From positions 1-9,262 of the forward strand of contig CAZPNW010000169.1 in NCBI GenBank assembly GCA_964588175.1: 9,262 nucleotides of DNA. Reading direction: 5' to 3'. The notes under the pieces were generated by a model, which saw only the letters and a list, made by a program, of their open reading frames with translations, was not told where the DNA came from and did no database searches. Source of the stretch: JBAZTA01 sp964588175 (GTDB taxonomy: Bacteria; Omnitrophota; Gorgyraeia; Gygaellales; Profunditerraquicolaceae). Shown piece by piece: positions 1-7,351 of this stretch (position 1 is its first letter; each line of letters opens with the position of its first letter). The translations under genes were made by a program, and so were the position numbers.

Positions 1-178
1 GCGCCAAAGTATACGCAGCCGTATTTTTTGAGACATTGGTTTGCAGTATGTTTGTTTCCAAATCGTTTTTCTCAAATTCTTTCTTGCAGAAATGCCTAAA
101 AAACATGCCACGATCGTCCTTTAACGGTTGGGCCTCGATAAGAAAAACCCCCGGGATGTCCTTTTTATAGAATTTCAT
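1..178 (-). CDS. RmlC-like dTDP-4-dehydro-6-deoxyhexose 3,5-epimerase, N-terminal fragment (runs off left edge)
   Basis: Fifty-nine codons are visible. The start is ATG at 178-176, with GGTGGAG about 8 nt upstream, inside the end of the glycosyltransferase gene, and a 4-bp ATGA overlap. The protein begins MKFYKKDIPGVFLIEAQPL (1-19), then DDRGMFFRHF (21-30), EFEKN (34-38) and ILQTNVSKN (44-52), ending YTL (56-58). This is the order seen at the N-terminus of RmlC-family cupin epimerases: IPGV, then D.RG.F, then QxNxSxN, then TLRG.H. These convert dTDP-4-keto-6-deoxyglucose to its L-configured epimer, or act on related sugars. The catalytic His lies beyond the window. The last complete codon (4-2) is Ala where the family normally has Arg, so the frame or sequence at the edge deserves a check. 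Assignment is to family, not to rhamnose specifically. Confidence 0.82.
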   Translation of the reverse strand, partial: MKFYKKDIPGVFLIEAQPLKDDRGMFFRHFCKKEFEKNDLETNILQTNVSKNTAAYTLA

Positions 179-1341
179 ATTCCGTTCTCCACCTCATATT
201 TTTTCCGGCGGGCAGTGATCCATTCGGCAAATTCTTTTATATTCGAGATGTTTTCCAGAGGTACCGCCCCCTGCCAGAGGTTCTGCACTTTAGTTTTTTT
301 TGAGTTTGCAAGCAGAAAGAATAAACGCTGCCAACTCAATTTGTCAAAAAATATCGTCAATGCGCACATCCAATCATACAAAGATAACTTTCCCGACCAA
401 TTGAGGATATCACGCCACGAAGCTGCCCGGGAGCGATACTGCAGGTACCAGGAATATACCTGCCTGCGCACGTAATTTACCCGGCTGATCTTAACAGTAC
501 TGAGCAGCTGCGGATAATTGGTTTTTAAAAGTTGCAGCCACACATACATGCAATTATTAAGTTCAATACCCGGCAGCCTCCCTTTAAAATCAGACTTTAT
601 GCCCAGGTATTCCTTTCCCTCATCCTGTTTATCGCTATAGACATAATGGCCGAAAGATTTAGGAGAGACCCCGACTACCAGCATTTTTTCAGGGATAAAT
701 ACCCATGAATTAACGGTCAATAACAAAGAATTTAAGGCGTAATGATCGGGGAAAGGCGGTTGAAAAGCCCCTCCCTTAACCTTTTTCATTGCCTTACGCG
801 ACATTAATGTCGTCTGCATGTTCAAAGGGAGGCGATTACGGAACGAAAACATATCGCGGACAATTGAAAGCCTTTTTTCCGTTAAAATCAAGAATTCGCC
901 TGTAAAATCAGGACCAAAATTAAAAAATGGCTCCTTATAAAAACTGCTCTGATTTCCACTGATAGACTGAGGCGCCACATAACTATACGCGTTATACGTT
1001 ACACAATCAGGATTATGATATTTAATCAAGGTTTTTTCCATGCGGGAAAAATATCCCGGGAGCAGGCAGTCATCATCACCCATCATTAAAACATAATCGC
1101 CGCGGCTGGCCTTGAGCGCCTGGTTCCAATTCTCGGTCACACACACCGGTTTATCTAAAGTTAGTACTTTCAGGCGCTTATCCGATTTAAATACGCTCAG
1201 CACATTTTTAGTCTCATCGGTATTGGCATTATCGGAAACGATCAACTCCATATCCTGATACGGGTCATCTAAAATGGAACGCAGGCAATATTCCAGGTAA
1301 CGCCCTCCATTACGCGTCGGCAAGAGTACAGAAAATCTCAC
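175..1341 (-). CDS. GT2 family glycosyltransferase
   Basis: A GT-A fold transferase of 388 aa from the chosen start. The N-terminus MRFSVLLPTRNGGRYLEYCL is the usual GT2 opening. SDNANTDET (36-44) and GDDD (88-91, the metal- and nucleotide-sugar-binding DxD region) are present. The family transfers a sugar from an NDP-sugar to a growing glycan, here probably on a lipid carrier at the cytoplasmic face. I chose the GTG at 1341 over an in-frame TTG at 1353: TGGAG lies 6 nt before the GTG, whereas the TTG is part of that same Shine-Dalgarno region and has no site of its own. The gap from the methyltransferase stop is 46 bp. The stop TGA at 177-175 shares bases with the ATG of the next gene (ATGA overlap), so the two are translationally coupled. 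The C-terminal 130 residues are basic and partly hydrophobic and have no motif I recognise. Confidence 0.9.
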   Translation of the reverse strand: MRFSVLLPTRNGGRYLEYCLRSILDDPYQDMELIVSDNANTDETKNVLSVFKSDKRLKVLTLDKPVCVTENWNQALKASRGDYVLMMGDDDCLLPGYFSRMEKTLIKYHNPDCVTYNAYSYVAPQSISGNQSSFYKEPFFNFGPDFTGEFLILTEKRLSIVRDMFSFRNRLPLNMQTTLMSRKAMKKVKGGAFQPPFPDHYALNSLLLTVNSWVFIPEKMLVVGVSPKSFGHYVYSDKQDEGKEYLGIKSDFKGRLPGIELNNCMYVWLQLLKTNYPQLLSTVKISRVNYVRRQVYSWYLQYRSRAASWRDILNWSGKLSLYDWMCALTIFFDKLSWQRLFFLLANSKKTKVQNLWQGAVPLENISNIKEFAEWITARRKKYEVENGI

Positions 1342-1387
1342 TTTTATCTCCAATTCTGAAAATAAATGCTTCCAATACCTTTAACTG

Positions 1388-2278
1388 TCATGATGCTTTG
1401 GTCTTCTGAAAGACTACCGTATAAGCGCTGCTCCTCGCTTTTTTCCCTTCAAATACAGACATCGGCAGGGAAATAAGATATCCCAGACAAAACGCAAATT
1501 TCTGCATCAAACTTCCGGAGAACCGGTTCATAAGATACCGCTGCCAGCCAAACCTGTTCCAACTCCGCGCGCCTTTATCACTAAAACTGATGAGCACGGG
1601 TTTTAACCCGAAAGGGTCCAGGTGTTTTATCAAAAGTTCTAGCGGGATCAAAGAAAGGTGGCGCGGCGCATCAACATGCGGCCACGAAGCGCCCTGCAAC
1701 CTGAACTGTAAGGCTGAAGGATTCGGAGTTGCGATCAAAAGCACGCCTCTCTCATTGAGTTTTACCGCCGCCTTGGAAATAAATTCCCAGGCAAACGGCA
1801 AATGTTCGATCACATGCCATAAAGCGACCACATCATATTTTCTTTCCGTCTCAAGAGCCGCGTGGGGCAAATTACTCTGTATGGCTTTAACACCGAGTTT
1901 ATCCGATAAGAATCGGCATCCTTTGGCTTCCCGTTCAATGACCTCCACTTCAAAACCTGCAGTTTTAGCCTGAAACGCGAAAACACCTGATCCCGGCCCG
2001 ACTTCAAGTAAACGGCCGGATTTAACAAACGCAGTGACCATTGCGAGTTGGTATGATTCTTTAGCCGCTACCGACTTTATTTTTTCAAGTGAAGGGAAAC
2101 AATAATACTCTTCTCCGTAATAAGCATCAAGGTCAAGCGGGATATTTGATAAGAAAATCAAATTGCAGTCGGGGCAAATCCGATAAAAAAAATTATCATG
2201 AGTGACTTTTCGGTTCACGTCTTGCGTCTTAAAAGCCAAACCGGATACTTTTTTACAGCGGGGACATGTTTCCTGCAT
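1388..2278 (-). CDS. class I SAM methyltransferase with N-terminal zinc ribbon
   Basis: A protein of 296 aa. The first 40 residues hold two CxxC knuckles (C5-C8 and C35-C38) that should bind zinc. The methyltransferase core follows: motif I LLEVGPGSGVF (90-100), an acidic residue after beta-2 (E115 in VEVIERE), and post-motif YDVVALWHVIEHL (148-160), as in Methyltransf_23 proteins. The segment after it (IATPNP, then a W/H-rich stretch ending near APRHLSL) is common in methyltransferases of polysaccharide clusters. The C-terminus has a short hydrophobic stretch (FAFCLGYLISLPMSVF) that may contact the membrane. The zinc ribbon recalls the NDP-sugar C-methyltransferases, but those are about 400 aa with an extra C-terminal domain that is absent here. 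A Shine-Dalgarno AAAGG lies 6-7 nt before the ATG, between the SDR stop and this start (10 bp). Methylation of a glycan or sugar nucleotide is inferred. Confidence 0.88.
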   Translation of the reverse strand: MQETCPRCKKVSGLAFKTQDVNRKVTHDNFFYRICPDCNLIFLSNIPLDLDAYYGEEYYCFPSLEKIKSVAAKESYQLAMVTAFVKSGRLLEVGPGSGVFAFQAKTAGFEVEVIEREAKGCRFLSDKLGVKAIQSNLPHAALETERKYDVVALWHVIEHLPFAWEFISKAAVKLNERGVLLIATPNPSALQFRLQGASWPHVDAPRHLSLIPLELLIKHLDPFGLKPVLISFSDKGARSWNRFGWQRYLMNRFSGSLMQKFAFCLGYLISLPMSVFEGKKARSSAYTVVFQKTKAS

Positions 2279-2288
2279 ATACCGCCTT

Positions 2289-3200
2289 TCACTCTCTCAA
2301 CAATTTATTTTTCCACCATGCAATGGTCTTATCAAGCGCTTCATCAAGGGAGAATCGAGGTGACCAGTGCAATTCTTCTTTTAATCGGGCTACCGAAGCA
2401 ACCAGGACCGCAGGCTCATCCAACGGCGGTTGAAGCGCGCCAAATCGTATTAAAGAAGGCTTTCCTATTTTTACCGCAATATGCTCAATGACCTCCTTGA
2501 CCGGCAAAGCTTTTCCTGAGCCGATATTAACTGCTCCCCCGATGTCGCTCTCGAGGATCGCTGTAAATGCCGAAGCGACATCCTCAACGTATAAAAAATC
2601 GCGCTTTTGAGTTCCTTGGGTACAGGCTACCTCTTTGCCTTGCAAAAGTGAACAGATAACCGAAGGCACTAAGCGGGCGGGATGTTCTGCCGGCCCGTAA
2701 ACAAAGAAGATCCTTCCCCATGCCCAGCTCAAACCGGTTTTTTTCGACAAAGCTTCCAGCTTCTGACGGAATTCATCCTTACATTTGCCATAGACGGTCG
2801 CAGGCGTCAAAGGAGTAACCGTTTCATAACAGCACCCCTTCGACCAATCGTACTCAGCGCAGGTCCCCGCGGCAACAATGCGCCTGCCGCCGTATTTTTG
2901 AAAAGTGCGCGCCAAAAACTCACTCGCTTTTACCCAATCGTAATTTTCCCGCGCGGTCCAATATTTCTTGTGCTGCGTATACCAGGCTAAATGCAATATA
3001 TGTGTCGGCTTGAGGTCCGCCAACAGCTTTTCAATATCCCGTTCATTCATCAGGTCTGCCTGATGCCAGGAAACCTTATCTGCCTGCGGCCGCGCATTGG
3101 GGAACGATACCGCATGTACTTCATAACCTTTTTCAATGAGCAATGGCAACAGGTGCATCCCGATAAAACCTTCCGCACCAGTAACTAAGACTCTCTTCAT
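2289..3200 (-). CDS. NAD(P)-dependent NDP-sugar epimerase/dehydratase/reductase (extended SDR)
   Basis: A protein of 303 aa with the extended short-chain dehydrogenase fold. The nucleotide-binding motif TGAEGFIG is at residues 7-14, right at the N-terminus, which fixes the ATG at 3200. The catalytic pair is YGKCK (Y137, K141), with T113 in AGTCAEYDW at the serine/threonine position. RDFLYVEDVASA and VNIGSG, both typical of NDP-sugar enzymes, follow in the C-terminal half. It is somewhat shorter than dTDP-glucose 4,6-dehydratases (about 330-360 aa) and lacks their usual TD.(E) active-site pattern, so a 4-epimerase or 4-ketoreductase role is more likely. With the 3,5-epimerase-like gene downstream it could finish a 6-deoxyhexose. 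It follows the flippase fusion by 32 bp and precedes the next methyltransferase by 10 bp. The exact sugar is not readable. No strong Shine-Dalgarno is seen close to the start. Confidence 0.88.
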   Translation of the reverse strand: MKRVLVTGAEGFIGMHLLPLLIEKGYEVHAVSFPNARPQADKVSWHQADLMNERDIEKLLADLKPTHILHLAWYTQHKKYWTARENYDWVKASEFLARTFQKYGGRRIVAAGTCAEYDWSKGCCYETVTPLTPATVYGKCKDEFRQKLEALSKKTGLSWAWGRIFFVYGPAEHPARLVPSVICSLLQGKEVACTQGTQKRDFLYVEDVASAFTAILESDIGGAVNIGSGKALPVKEVIEHIAVKIGKPSLIRFGALQPPLDEPAVLVASVARLKEELHWSPRFSLDEALDKTIAWWKNKLLRE

Positions 3201-3232
3201 AGGATTTTAACGCGTTCAGGCCCTCTCACAGG

Positions 3233-5872
3233 TTATCCTGGGCCGGCATTGAGCAAAAAAGAATATTTCCTTAAGAAATCCCTGCCGATCCGTGACAGGC
3301 TCCCGTATGAATAATGCGTAGGATTCATTAATGCTTTAAAACTCCCCTGCAACAATTCATCTTCCGGGCCATACGCGAGTGAACCATCTTTCCTGTCAAG
3401 CATCTCTACCGCAAGAGCACGGATATCCTCAGGAGTGTTTTCATGAGGGCAAAGTCCCGCCTGGACAAATAAGTGGTCAAATAAGAAATGGCCGATGGAT
3501 GAACCTAAAACTTCTTTAAAACTCAAATAACGTTTTTCATTTTCAGACCATATAAGCTTAGGGATCCCGATGTCGTCAGTGCCATAAGGCAGCACACCGC
3601 AGAGATGAGCGTAATTGGCTATCGCGGAAGAAACACCAAAAACACTGGCAACATGGTATAATCCGGAATCACTGCCCAGAAAGAATTTACAGCTTGCGCA
3701 AAGAAAAACATCAAGCTGCTGGCTTTTACTTTCTGAATGCGCGTAATCTATGACATGTTCTAAAGCAGGAAGCGGCTTCATGGAGTTATCTCCCATTCGT
3801 ACCACCCATCCGCCGCGCTTAATGATAGCTTCAACTGCCAAAAGATAATTATTAACATCCGCGTTACGCAGCGACTGATTAACCTGGCCAAGATACCCAT
3901 CTTCCCTGCAGTGCAGGCAGACAAACCATGCCCCCCGAGGCATGCCGCACGATTGGAGAAAAAGATACCCCTGCCGGCGGTCATCTTCGCTTAATTCCAG
4001 CAGCGGCCGACGGCCGGCGTATTTCATTTGTATCTCCGGAAAATGCGCTTGCCCTTCAGAAAAGGCGAAATGAAAAGTTGAATTGCCGGTTAAGCGGTTA
4101 CGAGCCAATGGGTCCAACAACCTGCAAAGCCGATCAGAGCGAATGATCCGCATGTATTTCTCCCAGTACCCTAACAGATGCGCATTTGACACCTTCCCGG
4201 GAGGCGCCAGCAGAATGGTATTATAGTTCGGCCGCATCCCCAGTATACCTTCTTTCAGGTAACAATCTATCTCGATGCACAGGTGGCCGATCGCCCGTTC
4301 AGATAAATAAATAAATCTTATATTAAGCAGTGAACAAGCCGGATAACATACAATTCCCGCGGCCTGGCACAATAATTTATACGCGCTCTGCTGCAAAGCC
4401 TTACCCAGACAATAGAAGAATCCTTTTTCTTTTAATCTGCGGATGAAATATTCATAGCGTAAGGATAATTTCATTTGCGCGGGCGTTTCTTCATGCCATA
4501 ATCTCCGGCAGCGCTCCCAGATAAATACGACAAAAGGAAAAACAAGCAGATTACACGCCAAGAAGCTCCAGGCGAGCCCTGTTGCGCCGTACCGGGGCCC
4601 TAAAATAACCGTAGACAACCCGGTAACTATCCCAAATGCTAATGATACCCATAACAGAGGCTCTCTTTTATGTGCTCTGAGATATGCGGAGAGCGGCAAC
4701 GTCAATGAAGAAACACCTTGCGCGACCAAAAAAACACCCGTAAGCAACGGAGGTAAGATCCGTATCGACAACGGATGTCCAAAACGATACAACGTAAATA
4801 CAGCTAACCACACCGTTACCGAAATACCCACGGTTATGACCGAAAAGATCTTTGTTGTCCTCCAAAACAGGTCATTGAGTTTAGCATATTCTTTTCGGGC
4901 GATCAATATCCCGAATTGAGGTACACGAGGTGATAACCACGATGCCGCCACGCCGGCAATGGCGCCAATGACACTCCAGGTCATGCCGAATTGGCCGGCA
5001 GCAACCGGTCCGTGATAACGAAAGAGTACAGGAGTAAAAAGAGAAAAAACGAAATAACCGCTGATCCAGCTCAATGCTATCCTCCATTGCATGGGGAAGA
5101 TCTCCTTACGCCAGTTAATACGATAGCCGGATGTTCCGGAAAAAAGCAAGATCTTGATAAACTTGCTATAGCGATACTTGAAGAATATGACCGCGCAAAT
5201 AATAATTGCAGCTATAGAAAGAGGTGCCGCCCACAATCGCGCACCGCTCAGAATAGCGATCCAGATGGTCAAACATGAGACGATCCCCTGAATGAAGCGG
5301 TATGTGTATACCTCCGCAACCTGATTACAGCCTTCCAGAAGTGACCACAGAGGGATGAAACAAACAGTGATTCCGGTAAGAAAACAGAGCGCAAACCAGG
5401 GAAGCGGCCACTCAACAGAAGCAGTTGCTGAATGCGAGAAAAAAGCATATCCGCCTAACCCTAAACCGACAGCAATGATACAGCCTCCGGCCAGATACCA
5501 GCGGCTCGTGATATGCGCCAGACTGATTAACCGCGATAACGAAATACTATCGCCGCTGATCCCCTGGTCTTTATCTAATCGTAACTTTGACCACTCGTGG
5601 CTGGCGAACTGGATAATAACGGTTCCGAGCCCTAATTCCACAAAGATCTGTAACGCTAACAAGCTGCTGAAAGTGTAATAATAACCTTGATATTCCGGAG
5701 AAAAACGCGAGGCTATTAATAACGCCGTAACAGGCCCGGTTAAAACGCTCCAGCGTCTACTTAAGACTCCGAAGAAAACAGGCCTGTCCACATCGTATTG
5801 AGACAAGAACATGCCCATCCTGTATCTTATCAAAGCTATAAGAGATCTTTTTTTATAGATGACTGATTCCAT
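3233..5872 (-). CDS. fusion of Wzx-like polysaccharide flippase and TIGR04372-like glycosyltransferase domain
   Basis: One uninterrupted 879-aa frame with two different halves. Residues about 30-455 are very hydrophobic, with about 12 membrane segments, and match the polysaccharide transporter (PST/Wzx, MATE-like) family, which flips lipid-linked glycans across the inner membrane. After the last membrane helix (about 440-452) comes a basic linker. Residues about 465-860 are soluble and resemble what I recall of the TIGR04372 putative glycosyltransferases: ERAIGHL (525-531), WFVCLHCREDGY (649-660), LRNADVNNYL (668-677), GGWVVRMGDNSMKPLP (687-702), VIDYAHS (707-713), DVFLCASCKFFLGSDSGL (721-738). 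That domain's reaction is, to my knowledge, uncharacterised. The join is not obviously two genes: the in-frame ATG at 4474 (Met467) has no good Shine-Dalgarno. The ATG at 5872 also has a weak site and lies 10 bp after the dehydrogenase stop, so it may be translationally coupled. Glycan assembly and export may be physically linked. Confidence 0.87.
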   Translation of the reverse strand: MESVIYKKRSLIALIRYRMGMFLSQYDVDRPVFFGVLSRRWSVLTGPVTALLIASRFSPEYQGYYYTFSSLLALQIFVELGLGTVIIQFASHEWSKLRLDKDQGISGDSISLSRLISLAHITSRWYLAGGCIIAVGLGLGGYAFFSHSATASVEWPLPWFALCFLTGITVCFIPLWSLLEGCNQVAEVYTYRFIQGIVSCLTIWIAILSGARLWAAPLSIAAIIICAVIFFKYRYSKFIKILLFSGTSGYRINWRKEIFPMQWRIALSWISGYFVFSLFTPVLFRYHGPVAAGQFGMTWSVIGAIAGVAASWLSPRVPQFGILIARKEYAKLNDLFWRTTKIFSVITVGISVTVWLAVFTLYRFGHPLSIRILPPLLTGVFLVAQGVSSLTLPLSAYLRAHKREPLLWVSLAFGIVTGLSTVILGPRYGATGLAWSFLACNLLVFPFVVFIWERCRRLWHEETPAQMKLSLRYEYFIRRLKEKGFFYCLGKALQQSAYKLLCQAAGIVCYPACSLLNIRFIYLSERAIGHLCIEIDCYLKEGILGMRPNYNTILLAPPGKVSNAHLLGYWEKYMRIIRSDRLCRLLDPLARNRLTGNSTFHFAFSEGQAHFPEIQMKYAGRRPLLELSEDDRRQGYLFLQSCGMPRGAWFVCLHCREDGYLGQVNQSLRNADVNNYLLAVEAIIKRGGWVVRMGDNSMKPLPALEHVIDYAHSESKSQQLDVFLCASCKFFLGSDSGLYHVASVFGVSSAIANYAHLCGVLPYGTDDIGIPKLIWSENEKRYLSFKEVLGSSIGHFLFDHLFVQAGLCPHENTPEDIRALAVEMLDRKDGSLAYGPEDELLQGSFKALMNPTHYSYGSLSRIGRDFLRKYSFLLNAGPG

Positions 5873-5882
5873 AGTCGAGATT

Positions 5883-6920
5883 TTAGCTCATTTTAACCAG
5901 TACACGGCCGGTCGCGGTATGTTCCATAAAAGCAAGCGCTTCGTTAATGTCCTGTAACTCATAAATACGGCATATCAATTGCTTCACGTTAAGCTTACCC
6001 GAAAGAATAGCGTGAGCGTAGCGCGGGATATCCCTGTCCGGCTGAGTTTCTCCTCCCCAGGTGCCGATAAGCCGTTTACCTCTGATAAAATCAAAAGGGT
6101 CTAATTGAATGGTCTGTCCTTGAGAAAGATTCCCCGCGATAACGCATAACCCTCCTTTATCCCGGACCGATCTAAAAGCCGACTCCATTGACCCCTTATT
6201 CCCCGCGCATTCAAAGGCAAAATCAGCTCCTTGAGTTAAGACCGACTTAACGCCCGCTAAAACATCTTCTTTCTGAGCATTGATAGAGTGTGTCGCTCCT
6301 AAAGATCGTGCTAACTGCAGCCGCTCATCGGATATATCAACCGCGATGATCACAGAAGCCCCGTTCAAAACAGAAGCCACAAGGGCGCTTAAACCTATTC
6401 CCCCCATACCAAAAATAACTACACTGCTTGCCTTTTTAACCTGCGCGGTATTTATTACGATACCGGCACCTGTCGGGATCGCGCAACCCAGCAATGCTGC
6501 CTGGTCAAGCGGAAGTGCATCCGGTATTTTGACTAATCGATTTTCAGAAATATTCGCTTTCGTCAAGAAGGTAGAGATCGCGCCGGAATTGACGATCTCA
6601 CCGTCGTGCGCCTGATACATAGTTGAGGCGACGTCTTTGCCTTCCCCTTTGATCCAGGTCAAAATGACGCGGTCGTGAGGCTTTACCTTAGTCACTCCCT
6701 CACCCACTGCTTCGACTATCCCGGAACCTTCATGCCCTAAAGTGTGCGGGAGGAACTTATCTTCGCCTTTAAGGCCATGGATCTCATTTAACTGCGAATG
6801 ACAGATCCCGCTAAAGGCGATATTCACCAGCACCTGGCCCGCCTTAAGCGCGGGGACGATAAGTTTCTCAATGTGCAAAGGTTTATTTATCTGCGTTAAA
6901 ACTGCCGCTCTTGTCTCCAT
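5883..6920 (-). CDS. zinc-dependent medium-chain alcohol dehydrogenase
   Basis: A protein of 345 aa, typical for the medium-chain dehydrogenase/reductase (MDR) superfamily. The N-terminal GroES-like domain has the catalytic zinc ligands: C40 in SGICHSQ, H63 and E64 in LGHEGSG, and C146 in LLGCAIPTG. The Rossmann domain has GMGGIG (171-176), with D195 at the end of beta-2 favouring NAD(H). The lobe that in classical ADHs holds a structural zinc through four cysteines is reduced (about residues 88-108) and contains none. The family interconverts alcohols and aldehydes or ketones. In this cluster it may reduce or oxidise a sugar or a two-carbon side chain made with the ThDP enzyme; this is inference. 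AGGAG lies 10 nt before the ATG, inside the end of the Nudix gene. The stop is 10 bp before the flippase start, so these genes are probably one operon. Confidence 0.92.
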   Translation of the reverse strand: METRAAVLTQINKPLHIEKLIVPALKAGQVLVNIAFSGICHSQLNEIHGLKGEDKFLPHTLGHEGSGIVEAVGEGVTKVKPHDRVILTWIKGEGKDVASTMYQAHDGEIVNSGAISTFLTKANISENRLVKIPDALPLDQAALLGCAIPTGAGIVINTAQVKKASSVVIFGMGGIGLSALVASVLNGASVIIAVDISDERLQLARSLGATHSINAQKEDVLAGVKSVLTQGADFAFECAGNKGSMESAFRSVRDKGGLCVIAGNLSQGQTIQLDPFDFIRGKRLIGTWGGETQPDRDIPRYAHAILSGKLNVKQLICRIYELQDINEALAFMEHTATGRVLVKMS

Positions 6921-6925
6921 GATAA

Positions 6926-7351
6926 TTATTCTCCTGCATTAAAACGAACAAGTGTATTTCTGATAACTTCCGGGATATCCAGGGATTCAAGTTCAGCGTA
7001 AGAAAAAACCCCTGCCTGTTGGCCTTCTTTAAGCTGATGGCCGTGCCAAACCTTATCGACGCGGCAGACAAAGAACCAAGTCCTGACTACCCCTTTAACA
7101 AAATCAAAGTAATAATCGGTATTCCACAGGAAGATGAATTTTTCAGGCGTTATCCCAAGCTCTTCAAAGAGTTCACGCCGTATCGCTGCCTGAGGAAGCT
7201 CTCCTGGTTCAAGCTTGCCGCCGAATAACGACCACTGCCCGGCAGCAGCAATATCAGGCTTATTATCGCGCAATTGCAAAACAAACTTGTCGGATAAACG
7301 CAAAATCGCGTGCGCAGTTAAAACTCTAGGAGTTACCGCATTATCTATCAT
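6926..7351 (-). CDS. Nudix hydrolase
   Basis: A protein of 141 aa, the usual size for a stand-alone Nudix domain. The Nudix box GX5EX7REUXEEXGU is complete at residues 45-67: G45, E51, then RELFEELGI (59-67), with the metal-binding glutamates E60, E63 and E64 present. The family hydrolyses nucleoside diphosphates linked to another moiety. Specificity cannot be read, but in this cluster an NDP-sugar or a nucleotide by-product is plausible. An in-frame TTG at 7387 would add 12 residues. I prefer the ATG at 7351 because GAGAGG lies 5 nt before it and the protein then begins just ahead of the first beta strand. It is the first gene after the palindromic spacer, so it may be the first gene of a transcription unit. 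The dehydrogenase start follows 5 bp after its TAA. Confidence 0.9.
   Translation of the reverse strand: MIDNAVTPRVLTAHAILRLSDKFVLQLRDNKPDIAAAGQWSLFGGKLEPGELPQAAIRRELFEELGITPEKFIFLWNTDYYFDFVKGVVRTWFFVCRVDKVWHGHQLKEGQQAGVFSYAELESLDIPEVIRNTLVRFNAGE

Noticed and set aside
128..475. Plus-strand open frames, including 128-475, 1590-1973, 7940-8416 and others
   Set aside because: They are antisense to well-supported minus-strand genes and encode no recognisable motifs.
4472..4474. Internal ATG (Met467) that could make the glycosyltransferase half a separate protein
   Set aside because: No purine-rich ribosome site at suitable distance, no stop or gap before it, and the linker reads continuously from the last membrane helix.
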